A stretch of DNA of 64,000 bases from positions 248,001 to 312,000 of the forward strand of contig QANY01008599.1 of the NCBI GenBank assembly GCA_003255025.1. Reading direction: 5' to 3'. A program made the translations under genes and the position numbers. This document shows positions 47,766-59,295 of the stretch, piece after piece; positions within the stretch are counted from its first letter, which is position 1; every line of letters starts with the position of its first letter. Source of the stretch: Datisca glomerata. Lineage: Eukaryota > Streptophyta > Magnoliopsida > Cucurbitales > Datiscaceae. The notes beneath the pieces were generated by a model. The model worked only from the letters and a program-made list of their open reading frames with translations. It was not told the DNA's origin and ran no database searches.

Positions 47766-50700
47766 TGTTAAAACTCCACCCCAACCTAACTATTTTACAT
47801 AAATCGATCTATTCATTGATTATTATTTTCTTATTCCCATTATCCATCTTGTATTCAAAATATATTTATAAAATTACATATTTACTCTTCATTTTATTTC
47901 TCCTTCTTTATTTTTTATTTTTTCCACCTCTTCATTTTCTTCCACATTTTTTTCTTTATCTTCTTCTTCATCTTCTTACTTTTTCATGCAACAACAAAAT
48001 ATTTATTTATTTTCTTTTTCACGTTCATGAACTTTTCTAAACTTATTTTTTTTTTCATAAAATGAGTTTTTACCTATTTTTACAAATCTGAACCATATTT
48101 AGCTATATACCAGATCTAAAAAATTGGTGTTTGCCCATTTTTACAGATCTGACGACAAACCAGATCTGACCCAACGTGTAGTATACGCGTAGTGTACACG
48201 ACGCTAGTGTAGCAATCGTGTAGTCTACATGATGCTACAATAGCGTCGTGTAGACTACGTCTATACTACACGATGGCTACACTAGCTTCGTGTAGCCATT
48301 GTGTAGATTATGCAATGGCTACACTAGCGTCGTGTAGGCTACGTGTATACTACACGATTACACGATGTCAGTGTACACATCGTGTACACTACACGATGGC
48401 AACACGATGTCAGTGTACCCATCGTGTAGATTACATTATGGTAGTGTAGCCATCAAGTAGTCTACACGATGGCTACAGCAACGTCACGTAGACTACGTGT
48501 AAACTACACAATGCCAGTGTACCCATCATGTACACTACAAGATGGATATACGATGTCAGTGTGTACACTACACGATACCAGTGCACCCATCGTGTACACT
48601 ACACGATATCAGTGCACCCATCGTGTACACTACACGATGTCATTGTACCCATCGTGTATACTACACGATGCTAGTGTACACATTGTGTAGACTATACGAT
48701 GGTTACACAATAGGTACGCGACGCTAATATACCCCCATGAATAACACTCCAAAAATAAAATGCTGAAGGATTAAAAAATGATAAAACGTCAAAAAAGAAC
48801 TAGAAGAAGGAATTGCTGCCCAAAAATGAGTAAAAACTCATTTTCAGATCTGGTTTGTGGTTAGATATGGTTTAGATCTGTAAAAATAGGAAAAAACTCA
48901 TTGTCGTCAAGTCTACACGATGGTTACAGTAACGTCACGTAGACTACGTGTAAACTACACTATGCTAGTGTACCCATCATGTACACTGCAAGATGGTACG
49001 ATATTAGTGTACTCATCGTGTACATTACACGATGTCAGTGTACCCATCGTGTAGACTGAACAATGACTACACGATATCAGTGTACTCATCCTGTAGATTA
49101 CGCGATGGCTACACGGTGCCAGTGTACCAATCATGTATACTACAAGATGGCTACACGATGTCAGTGTGTCTCATCGTGTACACTACACGATACCGGTGCA
49201 CCCATCGTGTAGACTATACGATGGTACACAATAGGTACGTGATGCTAATATACCCCCATGGATGACACTCCAAAAATAAAACGTTGAAGGATTAAAAAAT
49301 GGTAAAACGTCAAAAAAGAACTAGAAGAAGGAATCGCTGCCCAAAAATGAGTAAAACCCATTTCCAGATCTAGTTTGCGATTAGATATGGTTTAGATCTG
49401 TAAAAATAGGCAAAAACTCATTGTCGTCAAGTCTACACGATGGCTACAATAACGTCACGCAGACTACGTGTAAACTACATGATGGCAGTGTACCCATCAT
49501 GTACACTACAAGATGGCTACACGATGTCAGCGTACTCATTGTGTACACTACACGATACCAGTGTACCCATCGTGTAGACTGAATGATGACTACACGATGT
49601 CAGTGTACCCATCGTGTAGATTACATGATGCCAGTATACCAATCATGTACACTACAAGATGGCTACACGATGTCAGTGTATCTCATCATGTACACTACAC
49701 GATGCCAGTGCACTCATCGTGTATACTACACGATGTCAGTGTACCTATCGTGTAGACTACACGATGTCAGTGTACTCATCGTGTAGACTACACGATGCCA
49801 GTGTACCCATCGTGTAGACTATACGATGGTTACATAATAGGTACGCAACGCTAATATGCCTCCATGAATGACACTCCAAAAACAAAACGTTGAAGGATTA
49901 AAAAATGGTAAAACGTCAAAAAAGAACTAGAAGAAGGAATCGCTGCCCAAAAATGAATAAAACCCATTTCTAGATCTGGTTTGCGATTAGATATGGTTTA
50001 GATCTGTAAAAATAGGCAAAAACTCATTGTCGTCAAGTCTACACGATGGCTACAATAACGTCACGCAGACTACGTGTAAACTACATGATGGCAGTGTACC
50101 CATCATGTACACTGCAAGATGGCTACACGATGTCAGTGTACTCATCGTGTACACTACACGATACCAGTGTACCCATCGTGTAGACTGAATGGTGACTACA
50201 CGATGTCAGTGTACCCATCGTGTAGATTACACGATGGCTACACGATGTCAGTATACCAATCATGTACACTACAAGATGGCTACACGATGTCAGTGTATCT
50301 CATCATGTACACTACACGATGCCAGTGCACTCATCGTGTATACTACACGATGTCAGTGTACCTATCGTGTAGACTACACGATATCAGTGTACTCATCGTG
50401 TAGACTACACGATACCAGTGTACACATCGTGTAGACTATACGATGGTTACATAATAGGTACGCAACGCTAATATGCCTCCATGAATGACACTCCAAAAAC
50501 AAAACGTTGAAGGATTAAAAAATGGTAAAACGTCAAAAAAGAACTAGAAGAAGGAATCGCTGCCCAAAAATGAGTAAAACCCATTTCCAGATCTGTTTTG
50601 CGATTAGATATGGTTTAGATCTGTAAAAATAGGCAAAAACTCATTGGCGTCAAGTCTACACGATGGCTACAATAACGTCACGCAGACTACGTGTAAACTA

Positions 50701-50935
50701 CATGATGGTAGTGTACCCATCATGTACACTGCAAGATGGCTACACGATGTCAGTGTACTCATCGTGTACACTACACGATACCAGTGTACCCATCGTGTAG
50801 ACTGAATGATGACTACACGATGTCAGTGTACCCATCGTGTAGATTACACGATGGCTACACGATGCCAGTATACCAATCATGTACACTACAAGATGGCTAC
50901 ACGATGTCAGTGTATCTCATCATGTACACTACAAG
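47766..50935. mobile_element. Foldback-type element with amplified core, right arm end lost
   Basis: The left arm (47766-48180) matches the arm of the complete element at 51.7-52.9 kb: ACTATTTTACATAAAT, TTCATGCAACAACAAAATATTTATTTATTTTC and GAGTTTTTACC recur there directly and, reversed, in its other arm. After the left arm comes the minisatellite core, then four copies of right-arm sequence (GACACTCCAAAAA..AAAACGT..GAATCGCTGCCCAAAAATGA) alternating with core. The block stops abruptly at about 50935 inside a core unit, and the outer right arm is missing. No transposase is present, so it is non-autonomous. Superfamily (Mutator-like or foldback) is undecided. Confidence 0.7.
48177..50935. repeat. 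31-bp dyad-symmetric minisatellite in repeats of about 0.6 kb
   Basis: The unit is about 31 bp, for example GTGTACACTACACGATATCA plus GTGCACCCATC. Each pairs CTACACGATG with CATCGTGTAG, as in the perfect 10-10-10 hairpin at 49590-49619. Units vary by point changes and by insertion of GGCTACACGATG pieces. A linker with GACACTCCAAAAA recurs at 48739, 49261, 49866 and 50483, giving higher-order periods of about 522, 605 and 617 bp. The last two periods look nearly identical. The Met-Tyr-Pro-Ser-Cys-rich open frames on the plus strand are products of this repeat and not genes. Confidence 0.9.
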
Positions 50936-51700
50936 ACTGAAGAAAGATTTTCTTCGAGAAATTGAAAAGGGGGATTTCTGTAATTAGGTGAGAGGGGGTT
51001 TGGGAGGTGGTTGTTTTTGAAGGAGTAAGGGAAACAGTGTCGTTTGATTGAGTACTGGTATGAACAAGAATTGGACGTGTGTCTTGTGAACTTTCAAAGC
51101 ACGCCGTATTAGAAAAACCAGAGGCAAGTGAAGAAACAAATAAAAAATTGTAAACAAATGGAGAAGAAAGGAGGACCGAGAAGTTGGCTAAAAATGACAA
51201 ACAAGGTTGAAGTTGACTGGTAGGGAGTTGGACTAATTTGCTTTTATTATTTGTTACTATTTCTTTCTTTATTCTTATCTGTTCTTGCAGGATGAGTCAT
51301 TTCTGCGTGGGATAACAATTCAATTTTGGAACAAATCGTGTTTACTTGTTATTTCTTTATCTAGTTAACATCAAATTAAATCAAATTTTTTTATCTATTT
51401 TAATTATTATCATTATTGATTGGTTGAATGTTTATTTTGTAGTTAAAAATATTAAATAACATGTCAATGAGTTCTAAATAGACTGGTGTAAATTAAATTA
51501 TGACAAACAATTTTACAATAATTCAGTACTATGATGTGTCAAACGTTGTATAAGTAATATAATTTTTTATCTAATACAATATCAAACGTTGGACAATATT
51601 ATTTTATCTAGTACAGTTTGACAAATTTAGTACAATATTATCTAGTATCATGACTGTCAAACGAGCAGTTAATGAACATCTCATAAGGTTGTGAGTTTTT
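50936..51700. other. Sequence between the two foldback elements
   Basis: 50936-51230 is G/A-rich and looks like ordinary flank, possibly the displaced upstream region of the ARM gene. 51230-51700 is AT-rich. 51560-51620 (CAAACGTTGGACAATATTATTTTA) recurs diverged at about 53197-53240 beyond the next element. Confidence 0.5.
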
Positions 51701-51702
51701 TG

Positions 51703-52905
51703 CTAAACTAGACTTCTACACTAATCATTTTGAAGAAATTGACCTATACACTAATTTTTGTTTCTCCTAGCCCCTCACATTCCACTCAAAATGTATTTGT
51801 GATGTTACATGTTTTCCACTTCTTCTTTGTCTCATTTCTCATTCTTCTTTTTTTATTTTTTTCCACTTCGTCTTCTTCTTTATCTTTTTACTACTTCATG
51901 CAACAACAAAATATTTATTTATTTTCTTCTTCATGTTCATGAAATTTTTGAGAATATATTTTTTTTTTTCTGAAAATGGGTTTTTGCTAATTTTTATAGA
52001 TCTGATCCAGAAGAGACAACTCAAGTCTGAAAATGAGTTTTTACCTATTTTTACAGATATGAACCATATCTAGTCACAAACCAAATCCGGAAATAGATTT
52101 TTACCCATTTTTGGGCAGCAATTCATTCTTCTGGTTTTTTTTTCCGACGTTTTACTTTTTGTTTAATCCTTCGCCGTTTTATTTTGGAGTGTCATTCATG
52201 GGGTACACTAGCGTCATGTACCTATAGTGTAGACATCATGTAGACTACACAATGAATATATCGGCATCGTGTAGTCATTGTATAGTCTATACGATGGCTA
52301 CACGATAGGTACACGACGCTAGCGTACCCCCATGAATGACACTCCAAAAATAAAACGTCGAAAGATTAAAAAAAAGTTGAACATAAAAAATGAACATGAA
52401 AAATGAACTAGAAAAATGAATCGCTGCCCAAAATGGATAAAACTCCATTTTCAGATATGGTTTGTGACGAGATATCGTTTAGATCTATAAAAATAGGCAA
52501 AAACTCATTTTCAGATCTGGTTTAGATCTATAAAAATGGGCAAATGCCTATTTTTTAGATCTGGTTTGCGGCTAGATATGATTCAGATCTGTAAAAATAG
52601 CCAAAAACCTATTTTTCGAAGAAAAAAAATATTTTAAGAAAATTCATAAACATGAAGAAGAAAATAAATAAATAGTTTGTTGTTGCATGAAGAAATAAGA
52701 AGATGAAGAGGAAGATGAAGAGGAAAATGTAGAAGGAAACGAAAAAGTGGAAAAAATCAAAAACAAAGAAGGAGAAATGAGGTGAATGTAAACATGTAAC
52801 TTCATAAATGTATTTTGAGTGGAAAATGAGTCAGGAGTCAAAGGAAACAAAAATTAGTTTATGGGTCTATTTCTGTAAAATAGTTAGTGTAAGGGTCCAA
52901 TTTTA
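51703..52905. mobile_element. Near-complete inverted-repeat (foldback) element
   Basis: The left half and the reverse complement of the right half match almost from end to end. Outer arms share ACACTAAYYATTTT, ACTAATTTTTGTTTC, TTCCACTCAAAAT, TTACATG and TTCATGCAACAACAAA. Inner arms share GGGCAGC, TTTTATTTTGGAGTGTCATTCATGG and a TACCTATMGTGTAG stem. The axis lies near 52265 by the inner arms; the right arm carries an extra segment of about 80 bp. Apart from the apex (52215-52310), which holds a few GTGTAG/CTACAC units like those of the neighbouring minisatellite, it is all arm. No ORF with family marks. Exact ends and target duplication were not fixed. Confidence 0.8.
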
Positions 52906-52947
52906 CGTCAGAAGCATGACAGGATGTCAACGGCAGGAACGAAGAAG

Positions 52948-53095
52948 TCTTTGCGGGGTCTTCGTCGGTTGGTCTGTGTTCGTCGGGGTCTTCATCGATG
53001 AGTCTGTCGAATGTCTTCGTCGGGGTCTTGTTCGGTGGGTCTTCGTTGGGGTCTTCTTCGGTGGGTCTGTCGAGTGTCTGTCGAATGGCTTAGTT
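52948..53095 (+). repeat. Short degenerate GTCTTCGTCGGG repeats
   Basis: Words such as GGGGTCTTCGTCGGT, GGGTCTGTCGA and GTCTTCGTTGGGGTC recur about eight times with irregular spacing of 12-30 bp. Strong G/T bias on the plus strand. No function seen. Confidence 0.75.
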
Positions 53096-53109
53096 AGTCC
53101 CGTTTAGTC

Positions 53110-54400
53110 TCCTCTTTTAGGAAGTGACTAAATTAGACAGTGTGGGTGGAACTAAAGAATCTCACCGTATTAGTTAGTGCGAGTCTAATATTTTGTCAAA
53201 CGTCGGACAATGCTATTTTAATATTATCCTGACTTTAGTACTGTGCAGTGTAATAGGAGTCTAATAAGGAGTCTACTTGTTAAACGTGGCCGCTTTGTCG
53301 AGTTTAGTAGAACTGGAGGTCTGGAAGACAACTAATATATCTCAGCTGGCCAGGCTTCAGTTTGAAATATGATAATCAGATTTTCCACTTTTGCCCTTAA
53401 CAACAAAGACTTTAATGGGATCTTGAATAGACTTTTCCAACCTCGCCCGTGAAGTGTTTGAGGAAATGGGTAAAGAGGACACAACAATTGGATTAAAGAT
53501 ATATTTGCATTATGTTGGTCATTCTTCGATACTACTAGTTCATATTTATTCGACAAATGTATTTATAGATTAATTCGACCATTAAAATTGAAATGAAATT
53601 AATGATCGAAGGTTTCAAAAAAAGAAAAAAGAAAAAAAAACTAATGATTGAATTCAGCGTGGTGATAGAATATTAGGCATTAACATGAGAGAGTAGTTCA
53701 ACCCAACAAAATTTACTTTTCATGCTGAGGTAATAATGAATTGAGTCAGCTCATCATCCTCCTTCGTCATAGGTTGCAACAATGTCCTTAGGGTAATTTG
53801 ATTATGTCTCAGCTCATTGTCATGTAATATTGAAGAGCTTGCCATGGTAAATCTGAACAAGTTTTCGTCCTTTTCGTTGGGGGCCATGTGAAGCTGGAGT
53901 ACTATGTGACTATGCCCAACCATGAAGTGAAGTCATGTATAGTCGTGCTTCTATTAAACCTCTAACTCAATATGTTTGTATAGTCGAAAAACTGATCTGA
54001 TAATAAATAGGGAGGATGTGGAGGAATATTTACACCTTGCGTTAGGTCGTAACCCCAAAAATATTTCAGATTATTTCCCTTTAGTTTTAAGGCGATTATA
54101 ATAGGTATGATATTATTGTGCAGGCCAGATGTCCTTTGTTATTTTATCCCACCAGGAATCATTCACCTTCCATCATCATGCAGTCACGTTCTTTCTCTAA
54201 ATATTTTAATTTGGAAGAGATGCCATATGTTTTTTTTTCAATACAATTAGGTGGCTAAATATACAAATTTTTAATTTCCTTGGTACGACCAAGTTTTTTT
54301 CTAAATTTTTGTGTCTTGTTAAGAAAATGTCTAATGTTTTGTCTGAAAACTTTCAATGCTCTTCTACATCATTTGATGTTAGGAATTGTGCCCTTCGAGT
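53110..54400. other. Intergenic, no gene recognised
   Basis: Contains small frames on both strands without family marks (for example minus 53720-53923). Mixed to AT-rich composition. Confidence 0.5.
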
Positions 54401-54456
54401 ATTATTCTACATCATTTGAAATAATGAGATGTATAATTATATTTTAAATTTTCATA

Positions 54457-54779
54457 ATGCACTCATTCCCTCTTTTCAAAATACGAGTAAAATACTTTAT
54501 TCTATATCTATGTCTAATCTTAGACACATTAGTCTATGTAATGTTTTTAAAGATTTTGACTAATAGATTGAGGGGAGTGATGAATAATCTGGTTCGCCTT
54601 ACTCAAGGTACTTTCATCCTGGGCAAATTGATTGTGGATAACATTCTTATGGCCCATGAGGTGCTTCACTCTCTTCGGTCGAGACCTTACAAGGGTAAAT
54701 GGGAGGCGTCTATCAAGTTGGTTATGTCCAAGGCATATGAAAGAATTGAATGGTCGTTTGTTATTAAGGTCCTGGTGTA
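54457..54779 (+). pseudogene. LINE RT, N-terminal piece
   Basis: Open for 107 codons. It carries the RT blocks N-R-L-R-G-V, T-Q-G-T-F-I-L-G-K-L-I-V-D-N-I-L and K-G-K-W-E-A-S-I-K-L-V-M-S-K-A-Y. The catalytic Asp normally before M-S-K-A-Y (L-D-M-S-K-A-Y-D) is Val here, and the Asp after it is Glu. It ends at the solo LTR boundary. Confidence 0.85.
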
Positions 54780-54793
54780 GGTGGATCTTGTTA

Positions 54794-56991
54794 TAATTAC
54801 ATCCATAAAGTATGGTGTAATAACTATTTATGAGTAAACTGTTATTTTTTTACATTTATGTATTATTGAATTTTATGAATTAATGAATTTTTTTTTAATT
54901 AAGTGTGTTTATAATTTACTTAAGTTTTGAAACTATTATCAACGTAAGAAGAGTAAATAATGAGTGGTCTTCCAAAAAAATTATTCTGAGATAGTTCAGA
55001 ATGTTATTCACAGTCTTAGGATCGATTGGGCAATCGAATCCAATTATGACTGTTAGATCGAATCAAATGATACCGATCTTGAGATATGGGAGTGAAAACT
55101 CTAACGGTTGATCTAGACATGTTATGAAACATATTGATTAGACCAGTAACTTATTAGTTTAGAGCAAAATCATTTATATAACTCTAAATCTAATTGTTAC
55201 ACCTTAAGAGGTGTTTTCATAATTACTTTAATCCTGAAATGAATATGAAACTTGACTTAATTACTTGCGATCTTTGATATGCGAAAAAAGTGCGTTCGAA
55301 TTGCCGGATAATACCTCAGTTGTTGGGGCCGTGATTCAACTATGTCGGAGTTGCGTGATTCATAGATATAGAATTCATGGTAAGATTGCAAAATCAACAA
55401 TATCACCTTATACTTTATTGATAAGTGTGTGAATAAATTAATCGAGTATGGTACTCGATGACATGCGTCATTGAATAAGTCATGGTGATTTGTATGAGAC
55501 ACTTCAATGATATGTCTTTCTAATTCACAGTCAACAAAGGAGTTCAGGAAATAATGACTAGAGGGGTGAAAGCGGTAATTTTACATCCCGCTCTTATTAC
55601 TGATATTCATGAATAGTAATATCATAAAATATTTTGTGGAGCGTGAAATATAAATGTTTATTTGCACCGACGAAAAATGTAGCGCGCATAAATCAATAGT
55701 TCTATCGGCATAGGACCTATAGTGGAATCGTACGATGTCAGGATTAAATATGTCAAAATTTTATGGAGATAAAATAGCCAAGTATTTGAATCTCATAGCT
55801 TTATTCATATGGCACCATTCGGTCTCAAGAGTAGCTCACAATGACATGAATGAGAAAAAATATCAGTCGAATCAAAAATGTATTTTGGACAAATGCACAC
55901 TTCCCGAGCTCATCTATGATGGGTGTCATCACTATTTTAGTGAAAACCAAAATGAATGTTTAAATTAATTATTTTATTTATTTTCTGATTATTAGATAAT
56001 TAGTAAATAAAAAATTAATTATTTGATTGATTGTGATCAATTTAATTCATCAATTTGAACACAATTCTAACTCGAGCGGAAGAAGTGAAAATTATATATA
56101 AGTGTATACGGTAGGGGTGTTCAAAACCAAACCGAACCAAATCGAACAAAAAATAACTTTCGGTCGATTCTTTATATGTGTTCGGTTAAGTTTTATTACC
56201 GAACCGAACCGAAATATTAAATTAATATCACACACAGGCACACACACACACATATATAATTTCACATAAAATTGAACCGAGCCGAACAAATTTTTTATTT
56301 TTTATTATTTTTTTCAATAATATCATTAAAATTTTATTTTAATTAATAACACCGAACCGAACCAAGCTGAAACTCACGGGTTTGATTCGGCTCGGTTCTT
56401 TTAGCATTCACAGCTCGGTTTGATTCGGTTTTATTGTCAAACCAGAGTTTCGATTTGGTTCAGTTTTTCATAAAAAACTGGCATTACCGAACCGTGAACG
56501 CTTATAACTCCTAGTATATGGAATGAGGAATTTTGGTTTTTGGCATATAGAGGCATATGAGCAAATTTTGTAATTAAATATAAAATGGTTGTAAATCTAA
56601 TCCTAAACTAAGCTAAGTATTAAACAGAGCATGAAAGAATTTTCTCTCCCCACCGAAACACTGTTGCCGCCGAAATAAATTAGAGAAGAGAAAAATTTTG
56701 ATTTTTCCCTTCCAATCATTGATTTGAGAGCCCGCACTTAATTTCTACTGATATCCTTGAGAGGTATACTTCTGATTCTAATGAGTGGTTGTTGGTGCGA
56801 ATGTCAATTACTAGATATGGGAAGAATGAAGAACGCAAGATAGAAATTGGATCCCGACAGATAAGAAATTCTCCATTAATTGAAAAGGTATAAATTGTTT
56901 CAATCTTTTATCAATACTTTTATATGATTATGCATGTTTATATGATTATGCACGTTCATTAAATGTTTGTATAAAAAAAATTAGAAATTCT
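54794..56991. mobile_element. Probable solo LTR inserted in the LINE RT
   Basis: Non-coding block that separates two parts of one LINE RT. It can be bounded as TGTTATAATTACATCC ... TTCTGATCCAACA, with flanking GATCT and AATCT, a four-of-five match to a target duplication. Without the nested MITE it is about 1.8 kb. No retroviral-type coding sequence or second LTR was found. The 55735-55968 frame inside it has no family marks. Orientation is unknown. Confidence 0.6.
56112..56513. mobile_element. 402-bp hAT MITE inside the solo LTR
   Basis: Starts TAGGGGTGTTCAAAACC and ends GGTTATAACTCCTA-like (…CGCTTATAACTCCTA), with imperfect terminal inverted repeats and both subterminal regions full of CCGAACC/GGTTCGG words, as in many plant hATs. 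Flanked by 8-bp duplications GTATACGG (56104-56111) and GTATATGG (56514-56521), 7 of 8 identical. No coding capacity. Confidence 0.87.
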
Positions 56992-59200
56992 GATCCAACA
57001 AATCTTTGCGTGTATATCTTATGTTTCCTTCAGGGTTCTCATTAATGGTGAAATTTTGGATAAATTCATCCCAAGCGAGGTCTGAGACAGGGAGATCCAT
57101 TATCCATGTTTTTTGTTTATTCTCTGCACTTAGGTGCTTTATGCTATGCTCAATAAAGCTTCAGGTCATATTCATGGTTTCAAACCTTCAGCCAGGAGTA
57201 TAGTTCTTTCCCATATACTTTTTTACAAATGATTCCATTCTCTTTCTGTCACTCCTCGGAGTCAGGCTTCCACCAGATGTCCGATATTCTTTATTCTTAT
57301 GGTAGAGCTTCGAGGACAGGTCATGAATTATAGCAAGTGCGGGGTGTTTTTTAGCAAAAATGTACCTGCCCATCGGAGGTATGCTCTTTCACGAATCATG
57401 GCTATGAATCACGACTCAGTGTTAGAGAAATATTTGGGGTTGGGATCAAACTTTGGGTTAGCCCAGAAGCTTATTTTCAATGAGATTAAGGGTAAAGTTA
57501 TCTCTAAATTGGATGGGTGACCCGAAAAATTCATTTCCTTGGATGTTCGAGAAGTCCTGATTAAAGCCATGGCAGTGGCTATCCCTGGTTATGTAATAAT
57601 GTGCTTTAAACTCCCTATTACCCTTCTATATGGTATTTGTGTTTGTTTAGCTAAATATTGGTGGTCTTCTTCTACCAATAAGGGTGGCATCACATGGGTT
57701 TCCTAGAAGAATTTAACTAGTTCAAAATCTGAAGGAGCATGGAGTTTCGTGATCTTTAGTGCTTTAATCTCGCTATGCTAGTTAAACAATGCTGGGAAAT
57801 AGTTTCCTCTCCAACATCTACGCTTGCTCAATTTTATAAGGATAGATATTTCATAGAATGTAGCTTTGATCTCTCTACGAAGTTGGGGTACAAACCCTAT
57901 TAGGGCTGGCGTAGTCATTTTGCTGGTAGGGATATCCTTATTCTTGGGATGAGATAGAAGGTTGGTGATGATAAATATATTAATATATGGACTAATCCTT
58001 AGGTGTCTAGACCGATTATGTTTAAGGTTTGGTCTCAACCTGTTTCCTTTGTTACCTCAGTTAATCAATTAATTTCAGATTCATGTGGTGAGGATGTGGA
58101 TGTAATGGATGCAATTTTCTCTAAAAATGACATAGTGGAAATCTGTAAGATTCCACTCAGCAGATTTGGAGGTTCAGACGAGCTTATTTGACACTACACC
58201 AAGGACAGTGTCTACTAATTCAAGTCATGGTATAAGATCGTTGTTAATCTATTGAGTAATGGGAAACATTGGGAGAAGTGCTAAAGAGGAACCTAGTGAA
58301 CCTTATCAACCCATTCTCCTTGGAAGCACCTATGGTCCCTAAATGTACCTCCTAAAATCAAATATTTCATTTGGAGATGTCTTAAGAATTTCATCGTTGT
58401 TAAAGTTAACCTCTGATAGAGAGGCATGAATGTCAACACCATTTACACTGTTTACTTGAAGGAAGACGAGTCCTTAGTGCATAATTTTGTTTGTTGCTCA
58501 TTTGCTAGAGTTTTCTGGTTTGGAAGCCTTCTAGTGTTCGACTCTAACTCTATAAAGGGCTCGGATTCGTGGAGGTTTGGAACAACTTGGTCGTGGATTT
58601 TTGTTAGTCCTTTGTCTAATGCTTCCGGCCTATAATGGATAACTTTCAGAGTTTGGAGACTTTGAAAGTGTAAGAACCTTAAATGCTTTAAAGATGAAGA
58701 TCTGAAACCTAATGTTGACATCCCTCTCACCAAAAACACCTTACGGGGTGGATGTCTCGGATGATTTTTGTAGATAAGCATGACCGCGCCAGCTGATGAT
58801 TATATCGATTCAGAGAAGACGTGGAAACTCTTTATTTATACTGCATGGAAGGAAGGGATTGGCGGCCTAGGCTAAGTCTTATTTGATCCAGGTGGAGCAA
58901 TTGTCAGTATGGGTTATATGGCTATTGATTTCTGTCTCAGCTCAAGCCCAAGCCATTCTGCAGAGCCTAGTTAGCCGCAATACTCTTTCGGATGTTAATC
59001 TTACAAATTTCTTAGATGCTTTAGAGATTATCTCCATGCTGAATGAACATGCGTCGAAGTTGCTTCGATTGAGCCTTTCATTAAGAACATTAGAAGAATT
59101 TGTTCCTTTTTTAATGTTGTTTCTTTTGTCCCTATCCCTAGGAACATGAACTCGTTGGCTTATCATCTTGCTTTTTTGGGATCTCATAAAAATTGTGATA
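56992..59200 (+). pseudogene. LINE RT, zf-RVT and RNase H remnants
   Basis: Frames jump often. Visible blocks: V-L-I-N-G-E-I-L-D-K-F-I-P-S (57035-57075); R-G-D-P-L at 57090; F-A-G-R-D-I-L near 57925; K-I-K-Y-F-I-W-R-C-L at about 58360 (zf-RVT start); H-N-F-V-C-C-S-F-A-R-V-F-W at about 58480; R-N-M-N-S-L-A-Y-H-L-A at about 59140. The Y-A-D-D catalytic box could not be found in frame. Confidence 0.82.
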
Positions 59201-59295
59201 TTTAGACTGGTGCCTTCCCTATCTGAATTTAAGATCTTGTGTAATATTTTCTTTAATGCAATCTCTTTTGCTTGACAAAAAAATAACAAAAGATT

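Larger units (their letters stand above)
54430..59295 (+). mobile_element. Second LINE (L1-type), 5'-truncated and split by a solo LTR
   Basis: ORF2 remnant with RT at 54457-54779 and, after the insertion, from about 56992 to 58200. A zinc-binding zf-RVT region lies at about 58310-58600 and RNase H at about 58780-59200, ending A-rich near 59270-59295. RT marks: I-S-L-C-N-V, N-R-L-R-G-V-M-N-N-L-V, I-V-D-N-I-L-M-A-H-E-V and M-S-K-A-Y-E-R-I-E-W. RNase H end mark: F-V-P-I-P-R-N-M-N-S-L-A-Y-H-L-A. Dozens of stops. The endonuclease and ORF1 are missing, as in most truncated LINE copies. Confidence 0.87.

Noticed and set aside
48177..50935. CRISPR-like array of short repeats
   Set aside because: Units abut with no unique spacers of constant length, the sequence is a plant nuclear repeat, and no cas genes exist.
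48469..50987. Several Met/Tyr/Pro/Ser/Cys-rich open frames, resembling a small repetitive secreted protein family
   Set aside because: They are translations of the 31-bp minisatellite in different frames. They lack start context, a signal peptide and conservation between copies beyond the DNA repeat.
53332..53556. Minus-strand frame with a plant-gene-like look next to the LINE
   Set aside because: No domain could be recognised in any of six frames.
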